Source: Flavipsychrobacter stenotrophus (GTDB taxonomy: Bacteria; Bacteroidota; Bacteroidia; Chitinophagales; Chitinophagaceae). Taken from it: a DNA stretch of 64,000 nt. Below, piece after piece: positions 45,623 through 54,362 of the stretch. The notes under the pieces were generated by a model that saw nothing but the letters and a program-made list of their open reading frames with translations, searched no databases and was not told the origin of the DNA. The stretch is taken from NCBI RefSeq assembly GCF_002954265.1, contig NZ_PPSL01000003.1:930001-994000 (forward strand). Direction: 5' to 3'. The first letter of the stretch is position 1. The number at the start of each line of letters is the position of its first letter. The position numbers were made by a program, and so were the translations under genes.

Positions 45623-45726
45623 CACTCCAATTCTAATATTGCTCTTATTATAAGTTTGCATTTGGAAGAGTTGTAACTCTCTGTAACAAGAGAATAAATC
45701 AATTCGTTAACACCAAAAATTAAAAA

Positions 45727-46167
45727 ATGGCTAAAGAAATCAGTGGCTTTGTAAAGCTACAGGTAAAAGGCGGCCAGGCTAATCCCGCACCGCCAATCGG
45801 TCCGGCGCTAGGTTCTAAAGGCGTCAACATTATGGAGTTTTGCAAGCAGTTCAACGCTCGCACCCAGGACAAAATAGGAAAAATACTTCCTGTAACACTT
45901 ACAGTTTACACAGACAAGTCTTTCGACTTCGTGATTAAGACACCACCTGCAGCAGTGCAGCTGATGGAACTTGCTAAGCAGCCTCATGGTTCTAAGGAGC
46001 CAAACAGGATAAAAGTTGGTAAGGTAACCTGGGCACAGGTAGAAGAAATAGCCAAGGACAAAATGGCTGATCTTAATTGTTTTACTCTGCACAGTGCAAT
46101 GAGCATGGTAGCAGGTACAGCACGTAGCATGGGCTTCACTGTAGAAGGTACAGCACCCTGGGCTTAA
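45727..46167 (+). CDS. rplK: 50S ribosomal protein L11
   Basis: 146 residues, full length. The opening [20 protein letters not shown] and [20 protein letters not shown] are the L11 N-terminal domain, and [20 protein letters not shown] with [13 protein letters not shown] the rRNA-binding C-terminal domain. L11 forms the GTPase-associated centre with 23S rRNA. First gene of the L11-L1-L10-L12 operon. The usual upstream neighbours secE and nusG are not present; a toxin-antitoxin pair is. Confidence 0.98.
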   Translation: MAKEISGFVKLQVKGGQANPAPPIGPALGSKGVNIMEFCKQFNARTQDKIGKILPVTLTVYTDKSFDFVIKTPPAAVQLMELAKQPHGSKEPNRIKVGKVTWAQVEEIAKDKMADLNCFTLHSAMSMVAGTARSMGFTVEGTAPWA

Positions 46168-46195
46168 TTATCCACCTTATTAAATTTTTGATGCA

Positions 46196-46885
46196 ATGGC
46201 AATCACAAAGAAAAGAAAAGCTGTAGAAGCTAAACTTGAAAAAAATAAAACATATTCACTTACTGAAGCATCTGCTCTTGTTAAGTCAATAAACGTTACT
46301 AAGTTCGATAGCTCAGTAGACGTACATATCCGTTTAGGCGTTGATCCTAAGAAAGCAGACCAGGCGATCCGTGGTACTGTAAGCCTTCCTCATGGTACAG
46401 GTAAAACAAAGCGCGTATTGGTGCTTTGTACTCCTGACAAGGAAGCGGAAGCAAGAGCAGCGGGTGCTGACTTTGTAGGTCTGGACGAATTCGTACAGAA
46501 GATAGAGCAGGGCTGGACTGATATAGATGTAGTAGTTGCTACTCCATCTGTAATGCCTAAGATAGGTAAGCTGGGTAAGATACTCGGACCACGTAATTTG
46601 ATGCCTAACCCAAAGACAGGTACAGTTACGAACGATGTAGCTAATGCAGTAAATGAAGTAAAGGGCGGTAAGATAGCGTTCAAGATAGACAAGGCTGGTA
46701 TCATCCATGCGTCTATAGGCCGTATCTCTTTTGCTCCGGAGAAAATTGCTGAAAATGCACAGGAACTGATCAATACGCTTATCCGTATGAAGCCGGCAAC
46801 TGCAAAGGGTACTTACTTAAAGGGTATCAGCATGGCAGCAACAATGAGCCCGGGACTTTCTATTGATACTAAGTCTGTAGGCTAA
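46196..46885 (+). CDS. rplA: 50S ribosomal protein L1
   Basis: 229 residues, full length. It has the L1 signature [20 protein letters not shown] and [20 protein letters not shown]. The region [20 protein letters not shown] and the [20 protein letters not shown] segment are also present. L1 binds the L1 stalk of 23S rRNA and in many bacteria represses its own operon. It follows rplK by 28 bases. Confidence 0.98.
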   Translation: MAITKKRKAVEAKLEKNKTYSLTEASALVKSINVTKFDSSVDVHIRLGVDPKKADQAIRGTVSLPHGTGKTKRVLVLCTPDKEAEARAAGADFVGLDEFVQKIEQGWTDIDVVVATPSVMPKIGKLGKILGPRNLMPNPKTGTVTNDVANAVNEVKGGKIAFKIDKAGIIHASIGRISFAPEKIAENAQELINTLIRMKPATAKGTYLKGISMAATMSPGLSIDTKSVG

Positions 46886-46890
46886 TAAGC

Positions 46891-47017
46891 AATGTGAAAA
46901 TGTGCAAATGTGAAAATTTGCCAATGACACAAATGGAAAAATAATCGTTAAACATTTTGAAAGCCGGAGAGCTGAAATCTATTTCACATTTCCACCTTTT
47001 CAAATTAACACATTAAC
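46891..47017. repeat. Iterated-word inverted repeat between rplA and rplJ
   Basis: The left arm repeats AATGTGAAA words (46891-46920), and the right arm carries the complement (ATTTCACATTTCCACCTTTT and ACACATTAAC, 46981-47017). The right arm runs to within a few bases of the rplJ ATG. Confidence 0.65.
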
Positions 47018-47020
47018 AAA

Positions 47021-47560
47021 ATGACACCAGCTCAAAAGAATGAAGCTATAGTTGCACTGAAAGAAAAATTTGCTCAGTACGACAACTTTTACATCACCAA
47101 TACCGAATCACTGACGGTAGACCAGATCTCAAAGCTGCGTCGCCTGTGTTTCGAAAAGAATGTAGAAATAAAGGTTGCAAAGAATAGCCTCATCAAGAAA
47201 GCTCTTGAAAGCTTTAATGATGAGAAATACGCAGACATTTACCAGTCATTACATGGTGTTACCGCACTTATGTTCTCTGACTCTCCAAAGGAGCCGGCAC
47301 TGATCCTTTCTTCATTCCGTAAGACGAACAAAGAAAAGCCAGTACTTAAAGCTGCTTTGATAGGTTCGGATGTATTTACAGGTGATAACGAACTGGCAAA
47401 CCTTACGAAGATCAAGACGAAGAACGAACTTATCGGCGAAGTTCTTGGCTTGCTCCAGTCTCCTGCAAAGCGTGTATTGGCTGCATTGTTGCACCATCAC
47501 GAAGGCGCAGCAGGCGCGACAGAAGAAGCTGCTGCTCCGGCAGAAGCATCTGCTGAATAA
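47021..47560 (+). CDS. rplJ: 50S ribosomal protein L10
   Basis: 179 residues, full length. N-terminal rRNA-binding domain (MTPAQKNEAIVALKEKFAQY, NVEIKVAKNSLIKKALESF), then the L12-binding C-terminal helix region, and a final Glu/Ala-rich tail (GAAGATEEAAAPAEASAE). L10 carries the L12 dimers on the stalk. It follows rplA after a 135-base gap that contains the iterated-word repeat. Confidence 0.96.
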   Translation: MTPAQKNEAIVALKEKFAQYDNFYITNTESLTVDQISKLRRLCFEKNVEIKVAKNSLIKKALESFNDEKYADIYQSLHGVTALMFSDSPKEPALILSSFRKTNKEKPVLKAALIGSDVFTGDNELANLTKIKTKNELIGEVLGLLQSPAKRVLAALLHHHEGAAGATEEAAAPAEASAE

Positions 47561-47570
47561 TTCGACAATT

Positions 47571-47668
47571 TGGCAATTCGGCAATTTGACAATTGCGTTT
47601 TGTGAAAATTATCGGTTATCAAGAAGTGCAATGGAGCATTGACAAATTGTCGAATTGCCGAATTGCCA
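47571..47668. repeat. 24-bp inverted repeat between rplJ and rplL
   Basis: TGGCAATTCGGCAATTTGAC (47571-47590, continuing AATTG) pairs with the sequence at 47643-47668, with one G-U position and one bulged base over about 25 positions. The loop is 47 bases. Both arms consist of iterated CAATTCGG-type words. Confidence 0.85.
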
Positions 47669-47765
47669 CATTAGTATAGGCTTCCAAGTCCAATATATAA
47701 GTTACAAAGAGTACGAGTACATTAACAACATTAATTAAAAAACAAAAATTTAAAAATCATACAAA

Positions 47766-48140
47766 ATGGCAGACGTAAAAGCATTAGCCGAACAATTAGT
47801 AGCATTGACTGTAAAAGACGTACAGGAATTAGCTAACATCTTGAAATCTGATTACGGCATTGAGCCAGCTGCTGCTGCAGTTGTAATGTCTGCAGGTGGT
47901 GGAGATGCTCCAGCAGCTGCTGCTGAGAAGACTGCTTTCAACGTAGTATTGAAGAGCGCAGGCGCTTCTAAGCTTAACGTTGTTAAGATAGTTAAGGATC
48001 TTACAGGTCTTGGTTTGAAGGAAGCTAAGGAATTAGTTGATGGCGCTCCTAAGAATGTAAAGGAAGGCGTTAGCAAGGGCGAAGCTGAAGATATCGCATC
48101 TAAGCTGAAAGAAGCTGGTGCTGAGGTTGAAATCGCTTAA
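47766..48140 (+). CDS. rplL: 50S ribosomal protein L7/L12
   Basis: 124 residues, full length. It has an N-terminal dimerisation domain ([20 protein letters not shown]), an Ala/Gly-rich hinge ([15 protein letters not shown]) and the C-terminal factor-binding domain ([40 protein letters not shown]). Four or more copies of L12 per ribosome are needed against one L10. The operon stops here; no rpoB follows. Confidence 0.98.
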   Translation: MADVKALAEQLVALTVKDVQELANILKSDYGIEPAAAAVVMSAGGGDAPAAAAEKTAFNVVLKSAGASKLNVVKIVKDLTGLGLKEAKELVDGAPKNVKEGVSKGEAEDIASKLKEAGAEVEIA

Positions 48141-48163
48141 TTCTGATTTCAGAAAGTATATTG

Positions 48164-48195
48164 AAAGGCATTCCGGTAACAGGATGCCTTTCTTC
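48164..48195 (+). terminator. Hairpin terminator after rplL
   Basis: AAAGGCAT, 12-nt loop, ATGCCTTT, then CTTCGTTTT: an 8-bp stem with a modest T run, 23 bases after the stop. Confidence 0.7.
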
Positions 48196-48448
48196 GTTTT
48201 GGTATATTTCAAGTTAGACGCATAGCACGCAAAGAGTGCAAATGCCAGGCGTTGTAGTAGAGAACGCAAACTGTTGACGCATAAAATTATCCGGCTAATA
48301 CCGAATACACATTCAAAAGAAGTAACGGTTACGATTGGGCGCGAACCTACGGCTCGCGGGTGAGAATAAGGTTTATGGATTGCTACAAAGCGGTGACCAC
48401 CTAACGGGGTCATGACACGTAACGCGATGGTTTGAGAAACAATTGTTC
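48196..48448. repeat. Iterated words and hairpins after rplL
   Basis: No gene. Words like ACGCAAAGAGTGCAAAT and GAACGCAAACTGTTGACGC (48221-48280) match those at 52912-52982. Two loop-conserved hairpins follow: CGCGAACC-TAC-GGCTCGCG (48340-48358) and TGACCACC-TAA-CGGGGTCA (48394-48412). Confidence 0.7.
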
Positions 48449-49207
48449 CTACTTCTGCATTTTACTGAACATCCTGATCTTGGTGTATTTGCTGAAGGTG
48501 GCGTAGGCGGAGAGCTTACATATGGTGTAGCCATGAAAGCCATCGAGGAAGCCCAACTTTATGAAATATTCATTGAAAAAATGCCAGAAGGGTGAGAAGA
48601 TGATGGTGAGTAATGATGCCTTTTTACCCCGTGCTACAGCATCTAGTGCAGATAGTTCGGAGTAGCGGTCTATTTTACTTAAATGATCTTCGAGCGAGGT
48701 GTAGCTGTAATGGAGGAGGTCGCCTTTGAGTAATCCTTTTTTACCTTCTTCAAAGAGATCCCAGTATTCGTGTACTTTCTTTTCAATCCAGCGACCTTTG
48801 GTGCGGTTGTAAAGGCGCGTTTGCTTATCTGGGTACCAGCCGCTGTGTTTTATCCACTGGCCGCAATAGTTGGTGAAGCGGGCTATTTCGTAAACATTAT
48901 ATTGCTGGTGCTCTTTAACCTGTAGTATACTCTTCGTTATTTCGGGTGCCAGTTCTTCATCAGCATCTAAAGAGAGTACCCAGTCATTAGCAGCACTGTC
49001 TGTTGCCAGGTTCTTTTGCTGTCCATAGCCTTCGAAGGGATTGAGGATAACCGTGGCACCATAGCTGCGGGCAATTTCAGCGGTTTTATCTGTAGAATTA
49101 CTGTCTACCACTATGATCTCATCAGCCACATCTTTGAGGGAAGCCAGACATCTGCCGATGTTTTCTTCTTCATTAAAGGTAATAATGGCTACACTTAGTT
49201 TGATCAT
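48449..49207 (-). CDS. Family 2 glycosyltransferase (WaaE/LgtF-like)
   Basis: 252 residues, no signal peptide. The nucleotide-sugar domain shows IITFNEEENIGRCLASLKDV, EIIVVDSNSTDKTAEIARSY and SLDADEELA (D-x-D metal site). The last helix region (FINEYFIKLGFLDGFHGYTI-like) is that of the WaaE/LgtF group, which adds a glucose to the LPS core in some Proteobacteria. The sugar here is not determinable. Its start is 199 bases before the divergent kinase gene. Confidence 0.85.
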   Translation of the reverse strand: MIKLSVAIITFNEEENIGRCLASLKDVADEIIVVDSNSTDKTAEIARSYGATVILNPFEGYGQQKNLATDSAANDWVLSLDADEELAPEITKSILQVKEHQQYNVYEIARFTNYCGQWIKHSGWYPDKQTRLYNRTKGRWIEKKVHEYWDLFEEGKKGLLKGDLLHYSYTSLEDHLSKIDRYSELSALDAVARGKKASLLTIIFSPFWHFFNEYFIKLGFLDGFHGYTICKLSAYATFSKYTKIRMFSKMQK

Positions 49208-49339
49208 TTACTGGAAAGCATTCGAATGGAAGGCGCGGCAAAATTATATTAAATAGGCCATAAAAGCGATTACGCAGTCTCGATGCCCGGTATTTGCAGA
49301 CAATCAATAGTTTATTAACTGTAAAATGAGATAAATTGT

Positions 49340-49369
49340 TTGAAATATAGTTTTTGTCGATTACTTTTA
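49340..49369 (+). promoter_or_regulatory. Near-consensus promoter of the second histidine kinase
   Basis: TTG (49340-49342), 19 bases, TACTTTTA (49362-49369), one mismatch in the -7 element. Confidence 0.4.
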
Positions 49370-49406
49370 TCTTAGTTGCAATTCATTAACAAATTGAATC
49401 GATTCT

Positions 49407-50828
49407 ATGATAAGCCCTATAGACACTAATGAAAAAAGTCATACCCGGAAAAAAGGGAATGTGTTCCTCTTTGCATTATTCTCGTCTATATTGCTCATAG
49501 GCATTAATTATTACACTATAACTATCCTGTCGGATGTGAGAGCGTATGTGAATGGAGAATCGGAATATTCTAAAGGGCAGAAGGATGCTTCATTTTTTCT
49601 CACTGCCTATATTGATCTGCGAGATGAGGCATACTGGCATCAATTCAACAAATCCATAAGTGTTCCGATAGGAGATAGAATAGCAAGGGTGAATCTAAAG
49701 GCCGGCAGTGATGATAGTGTGATAGCCAGGGGCTTTTTGGCCGCGCGTAACCACCCTGATGATGTGGCAGGTATGATATGGATGTTCCGCACGTTTCAGC
49801 ATACATGGTTTATGGAAGAACCAATAGCTATATGGAGAGATGCGGATAGTCTGAATGTACAATTGGTGCAACTGGCTAACGATATGCACACCAAGATCGG
49901 TAACAGGCCGCTTACGATGGAGGAAAAAGAGAACAGTGTGCGGATGATCAATGCGCTCTCGTCAGTGCTTTCGGAAAAGGAGCATGCATTTTCGGGTGTT
50001 TTGGGTAGTAAATCGCGTGCTATAAGTAGTCTGCTTTTAGTGGCAAATATTCTTTTCATATGTGTTATTTTAGGTAGCCTTACTTATTACGTTGTTAGTA
50101 TGATGAGTAAGCTGGACGAATCTAATAGACTATTAGGTGAAAAAAATATTGAGCTGCTAAATGCCAGTAAAGAATTGGATACGTTTGTTTATAGCTTGTC
50201 TCATGATCTGCGCGCACCTATTACTTCTATAAAGGGGCTGGTGTACATAGCGCATCAGGAGCCCAACCCTGATGGTGTAAAGGACTACCTGGTAATGATA
50301 GATGGCCTGATAGACAAACAGGATGCATTTATCAAAGAGATCATTGATTTTTTCAGGAATAAGCGCTCATCGCTGGTGGTGAAGGAAGTGAGTCTGGCAA
50401 CGGTTGTAGATGACGTGGTTAATAATAATAAGTATACCGAGCTGGCGCAGCAAATGGAGATAAGGAAAGAAGTAAATATTACTACTATTCAATGTGACGA
50501 GCTGAGGTTGAAAATGATATTGAACAATTTGGTGTCGAACGCCATAAAGTATAGCGACCCGAATAAGACAGATAGGTGGCTGGTGGTGCGGGCCAACAGA
50601 ATAGAAGGTAATGTGGTGATTGAGGTAGAGGATAACGGTGTAGGCATTGAAAAAGAGAATTTTGAAAAGATCTTCCAGATGTTTTTTGTGACATCAAATG
50701 ACAACCGGGGTACGGGCCTGGGATTGTATATACTGAAGCAGAATGTAGAAAAACTAAAGGGCGAGATAAGTGTATCCTCAGAGGTAAATGTGGGTACAAA
50801 AATATCTGTAAGTCTGCCCGCACTTTAA
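49407..50828 (+). CDS. Membrane sensor histidine kinase
   Basis: 473 residues. Two membrane helices (about 19-40 and 210-233) bracket a periplasmic helical sensor of about 165 residues with no recognised family. A coiled coil leads into the HisKA domain (His266 in YSLSHDLRAPITSIKGLV). The HATPase domain carries LKMILNNLVSNAIKYS (N box), VEDNGVGIEKENF (G1) and NRGTGLGLYILKQNVE (G2). A complete kinase with no adjacent response regulator; its partner is elsewhere or is one of the receivers near 25 kb (no evidence). Confidence 0.9.
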   Translation: MISPIDTNEKSHTRKKGNVFLFALFSSILLIGINYYTITILSDVRAYVNGESEYSKGQKDASFFLTAYIDLRDEAYWHQFNKSISVPIGDRIARVNLKAGSDDSVIARGFLAARNHPDDVAGMIWMFRTFQHTWFMEEPIAIWRDADSLNVQLVQLANDMHTKIGNRPLTMEEKENSVRMINALSSVLSEKEHAFSGVLGSKSRAISSLLLVANILFICVILGSLTYYVVSMMSKLDESNRLLGEKNIELLNASKELDTFVYSLSHDLRAPITSIKGLVYIAHQEPNPDGVKDYLVMIDGLIDKQDAFIKEIIDFFRNKRSSLVVKEVSLATVVDDVVNNNKYTELAQQMEIRKEVNITTIQCDELRLKMILNNLVSNAIKYSDPNKTDRWLVVRANRIEGNVVIEVEDNGVGIEKENFEKIFQMFFVTSNDNRGTGLGLYILKQNVEKLKGEISVSSEVNVGTKISVSLPAL

Positions 50829-50921
50829 ACATCTTCCTCTTACGGCAGAAATTGATTGTTAACTCCGACATTTTGTCCCATTTATTGGTTTGGCAAAATT
50901 ATTGTCGGGTATATATGCATT

Positions 50922-51536
50922 ATGTTTTTCAAAAAAAAGAAGTCTATGAGTAATAATATAAAAGATACTACTAATAACAGTGGCGACAACTTGGCACACA
51001 ATGAAGATATGGAAGAAGTATTAGGCAATGTGCTGAATACTGACGACAGCCGCCATGGTAATGACCCGTTGAGTGAAGGAAATGATGAAGAGGTAGCTAA
51101 GATACAGGCTGAGCTGGATGAGGTGAAGGACAAACACCTGAGATTGATAGCTGAGTTTGATAACTTCAGAAGGAGGAGTGCTAAGGAGCGTATTGAAATG
51201 ACACAATTGGCGGGTAAAGAGATCGTGCAGTCTTTGCTTGTAGTGCTTGATGATATGGGTCGTGCTGAGAAGCAGATAGAAAAAGCGACCGATGTAGCTG
51301 CAATGAAAGAAGGGGTATCGTTGGTTTTCAATAAGCTGCGTACTGTGTTGCAGAACAAGGGGTTGAAGGCTATGGAAGCGGTAAATGAAGAATTTAATGC
51401 AGACCTGCATGAAGCTATTACCGAAATACCAGCACCGAGCCCTAAGATGAAGGGTAAAGTGATAGATATGGTAGAACCGGGATATTATCTGAATGACAAG
51501 CTGATCAGGCACGCTAAGGTGGTTGTAGGGAATTAA
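50922..51536 (+). CDS. grpE: Nucleotide exchange factor GrpE
   Basis: About 204 residues from the ATG at 50922 (MFFKKKKSMSNN); an ATG at 50856 in the same frame adds a hydrophobic non-family segment, and one at 50946 is also possible. GrpE releases ADP from DnaK. It shows the acidic N-terminus, the long dimer helix (LDEVKDKHLRLIAEFDNFRR and RSAKERIEMTQLAGKEIVQS), then the beta-wing domain ending MKGKVIDMVEPGYYLNDKLI. It stands 124 bases before dnaJ; dnaK is 10 kb away. Confidence 0.95.
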   Translation: MFFKKKKSMSNNIKDTTNNSGDNLAHNEDMEEVLGNVLNTDDSRHGNDPLSEGNDEEVAKIQAELDEVKDKHLRLIAEFDNFRRRSAKERIEMTQLAGKEIVQSLLVVLDDMGRAEKQIEKATDVAAMKEGVSLVFNKLRTVLQNKGLKAMEAVNEEFNADLHEAITEIPAPSPKMKGKVIDMVEPGYYLNDKLIRHAKVVVGN

Positions 51537-51660
51537 TTACATAGTATTTAGTACATAGTAGATAGTCCCGATGATTGCGGAGATGTGAAGAGTTTGTGGT
51601 ATGGTGCAAAGAAAAATATTTGATAAACATAAAATACCGTCCCTGGTCGGGGGATAGAAT

Positions 51661-52842
51661 ATGGCAAAAAGAGATTATTACGAGGTTCTTGGAGTGGCGA
51701 AAGGTGCCAGTGCTGATGAGATCAAGAAGGCTTACAGAAAGGTAGCTATGCAGTATCACCCCGATCGTAATCCGGGTGATAAGGAATCTGAGGAAAAATT
51801 TAAGGAAGCGGCAGAAGCATACGATTACCTGAGCAATCCTGATAAGAAGGCGCAGTATGACAGATTTGGTCATGCAGCACAAGGTGGTGGCGGCCGTGGT
51901 GGTTATGGCGGTGGCCCGGGAGGCATGAACATGGATGACATCTTCTCCAATTTCGGAGATGTGTTTGGCGATGACATGTTTGGCAGTTTCTTTGGTGGTG
52001 GTCGCCAGGGAGGCGGCGGTGGCGGCAGAAGGCAGGGCACACGTGGTGCTAACCTGCGCATAAAGCTGAAGATGGACTTTGGTGAAATAGCCAATGGCGC
52101 CAACAAAAAGATAAAGGTAAAGAAGCACGTAGGCTGTACCACATGCAGTGGCAGCGGTGCTAAAGATAAGGGCTCGATACAGACATGTAGCGGTTGCGGT
52201 GGTAGTGGACAGGTGCGCAGGGTAACCAACACATTCCTGGGACAGATGCAGACCGTGACTACCTGCCCGAGCTGTAATGGTGAGGGATCTACAATTACCC
52301 AGAAGTGTGGTAGCTGTAAGGGTGAAGGTCGCGTGTATGGCGAAGAAACACTGAGCCTGGATATACCTGCAGGCGTGCAGGACGGCATGCAGCTGAGTAT
52401 GAGTGGAAAGGGTAATGCCGGTGAGCGTGGCGGTCCGGCAGGTGATCTGTTGATACTGATAGAAGAAGAAAAGCACGAAGAACTGATCCGTCGTGATCTG
52501 GATGTTATTTACCTTTTACATGTATCGTTCCCCGATGCTGTATTGGGTACAAACGTAGAAGTACCGACCATTGACGGTAAGGCTAAAATAAAGATACCTG
52601 CCGGAACACAGAGCGGTAAGATCTTCAGACTGAAGGGCAAAGGCTTCCCTGCATTCCAGAGTTATGAGAAAGGCGATGAGCTGGTAGAGGTGAATGTATG
52701 GTCGCCAACCAACCTGAGCCATGAAGAGAAAGATATGCTGGAAAAACTAAAGAACTCTCCCAACTTCAAACCGGGTGCAGAAGCCAGAGAAGACAGGGAA
52801 AAGAGCTTTTTTGATAAAATAAAAGACGCATTTACGTCTTAG
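51661..52842 (+). CDS. dnaJ: Chaperone DnaJ (Hsp40)
   Basis: 393 residues. J domain with the HPD triad ([13 protein letters not shown]), a Gly/Phe-rich linker (about 80-125, [20 protein letters not shown]), four zinc repeats [32 protein letters not shown] (about 160-225), and the C-terminal substrate and dimer domains ([40 protein letters not shown]). All landmarks of a type I Hsp40 are present. It pairs with grpE. Confidence 0.97.
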   Translation: MAKRDYYEVLGVAKGASADEIKKAYRKVAMQYHPDRNPGDKESEEKFKEAAEAYDYLSNPDKKAQYDRFGHAAQGGGGRGGYGGGPGGMNMDDIFSNFGDVFGDDMFGSFFGGGRQGGGGGGRRQGTRGANLRIKLKMDFGEIANGANKKIKVKKHVGCTTCSGSGAKDKGSIQTCSGCGGSGQVRRVTNTFLGQMQTVTTCPSCNGEGSTITQKCGSCKGEGRVYGEETLSLDIPAGVQDGMQLSMSGKGNAGERGGPAGDLLILIEEEKHEELIRRDLDVIYLLHVSFPDAVLGTNVEVPTIDGKAKIKIPAGTQSGKIFRLKGKGFPAFQSYEKGDELVEVNVWSPTNLSHEEKDMLEKLKNSPNFKPGAEAREDREKSFFDKIKDAFTS

Positions 52843-52904
52843 TGATTATAGATAATGTACTTTAGGCTCTACGTTGATGCTCCACGTTTGATAAAAATGT
52901 GCTT

Positions 52905-52985
52905 AGAGGGTTCACGCAAAGAGCGCTGAGATAGTGCGCAAAGAACGCAAAGCCAGGTTTTGTTTTAAGAGCGCAAAGAGCTGGA
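52905..52985. repeat. Iterated-word repeat (CGCAAAGAG word)
   Basis: GCAAAGAGCGCTGAGA, GCGCAAAGAACGCAAAGCC and GAGCGCAAAGAGCT share the CGCAAAGAG word. The same word is iterated at 48221-48280, in the gap after rplL. Confidence 0.6.
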
Positions 52986-53025
52986 TGCACAAATTATCTG
53001 ACCAGCAGCCTAATAGAGTATAATT

Positions 53026-53874
53026 TTGTCTGACAATAAATTAAGATCGTTACAAACTCATGATTTTCCCCGGATATTTTTTAAATATCCGGGGTTGATC
53101 AGGATTGCATACGGCATCAGTTATCTCAACCAACTAAGGAAATGGTATGTAGTCGGGAAACTGAACAAGCTGGTCAGACAAACAGCATCCCCCCAATTCA
53201 GTTTTATAGATGTAGGTTGCGGTGAAGGGCAGTATATGTTTCCTTTAGCTGCACAATTTCCACGGTCCACAATAACGGGTATTGATAAGAGTTCGGGCAA
53301 CATAGAATTTGCCAACGAGTATATCAGGCAGCGGCCATTCCCCAACGTAACAGTTACACAAGCAGTTTTTGAAGAGATGACCCCGTTACTCGAGGGTGAT
53401 ATTGTTATGTGTATAGGCGTGCTGCATTTTGTTGATGATGACAAAGCAGGGATCTGCGCACTGGCTGCAATGGTGAAGCCGGGAGGCAGTTTGCTGCTCG
53501 AAGTGCCGGTGAATGGTAAGACACTACTTCCGATTTATAGATGGGCATTGAGCCGTTATGGCAACTATGATACGATCAATGAAAGGAAGCGTAATTACCT
53601 GCCTGATGAAGTGCTGGCATTAGTGAGTGAGAGTGGACTGGATGTGAAGTCTGTTACCTATGCCTATGGCACACTTGGGAAGCTGGGACACGAGATATAC
53701 AATACATCGCTGGTAATATTGCTTAACGGAAACGTAATAGAGCGGATCATCAGCGGGATAATTATCAATTTATTGTACCCACTTACGTTGATTCTATATG
53801 CAGTTGATTATTGTTTTTCCCATAAAGAGGGTAACAGCATGATCATAGTCGCGGAAAAGGGCATGAGTATATAA
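53026..53874 (+). CDS. Class I SAM-dependent methyltransferase
   Basis: 282 residues with a TTG start; a TTG at 53095 is an alternative that would begin just after a strong palindrome. It has the Rossmann-type motif I FIDVGCGEGQYMFPLAAQFP, a TITGIDKSSGNIEFANEYIR acidic motif and GDIVMCIGVLHFVDDDKAGI. MVKPGGSLLLEVPVNG gives the motif III strand. No further C-terminal domain tells the substrate, but a hydrophobic end (IISGIIINLLYPLTLILYAV) suggests membrane association. It precedes the SRPBCC gene by 23 bases. Confidence 0.82.
   Translation: MSDNKLRSLQTHDFPRIFFKYPGLIRIAYGISYLNQLRKWYVVGKLNKLVRQTASPQFSFIDVGCGEGQYMFPLAAQFPRSTITGIDKSSGNIEFANEYIRQRPFPNVTVTQAVFEEMTPLLEGDIVMCIGVLHFVDDDKAGICALAAMVKPGGSLLLEVPVNGKTLLPIYRWALSRYGNYDTINERKRNYLPDEVLALVSESGLDVKSVTYAYGTLGKLGHEIYNTSLVILLNGNVIERIISGIIINLLYPLTLILYAVDYCFSHKEGNSMIIVAEKGMSI
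53068..53094. repeat. Perfect 12-bp palindromic hairpin inside the methyltransferase 5' end
   Basis: CCCCGGATATTT, TTT loop, AAATATCCGGGG. In the frame it encodes PRIFFKYPG (residues 15-23). Eleven bases (CCCGGATATTT) equal the left arm of the hairpin at 42182-42218. Confidence 0.8.
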
Positions 53875-53897
53875 TTTTTGCACGCAAGCGTCAACAT

Positions 53898-54338
53898 ATG
53901 TTAACACATACTATAAAAAATGAGATCAAAGCTCCATTGGAAAAGGTGTATAGCTACCTTGCAGACTTGCGGCAATATGGTATGGTGCATCCGTATATGG
54001 TGCAGGTAACAGAGATAGATGGCAGGGACAAAGAAGCCAGGTACTACAATGTAAAGGAGCGTTTTTTGTTGTATGGGTTTATACCTATGCGGCCGACCTA
54101 TGATGCTAAAGTGCTGGAATTGGCAAAGCTGAAACATGTACAATATGTATCGGACGTAATGAGTGGCGTACATCTGACGATTGATTTCACTTTTGCTTAC
54201 AATACAAACACAGGAAACACAGAAGTAACGGAGTTCATTAGTCTTGAAGCGCCGATTGTGATAGGTAGTGTGTTTATGGGGATATTGAAAAGAGCACACG
54301 ATCTTTTTTACAACCAGCTGAAAGAAAACTGCAAATAA
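53898..54338 (+). CDS. SRPBCC (START-like) family protein
   Basis: 146 residues. It opens LTHTIKNEIKAPLEKVYSYL, the usual first strand and helix of the SRPBCC/polyketide-cyclase fold. It continues with KEARYYNVKERFLLYGFIPM, GVHLTIDFTFAYNTNTGNTE and a C-terminal helix (VFMGILKRAHDLFYNQLKEN). The family binds hydrophobic ligands or lipids; no catalytic residue is evident. Its start is 23 bases after the methyltransferase stop, and the ankyrin gene follows 24 bases later, so these three form a likely unit. Confidence 0.8.
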   Translation: MLTHTIKNEIKAPLEKVYSYLADLRQYGMVHPYMVQVTEIDGRDKEARYYNVKERFLLYGFIPMRPTYDAKVLELAKLKHVQYVSDVMSGVHLTIDFTFAYNTNTGNTEVTEFISLEAPIVIGSVFMGILKRAHDLFYNQLKENCK

Positions 54339-54362
54339 CTTTGCAAGCAAATATGGCAGAGT

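Noticed and set aside
51514-52476. Antisense frame of about 320 codons over dnaJ
   Set aside because: A shadow of the Gly/Cys-rich dnaJ sequence; low-complexity translation without a fold signature.
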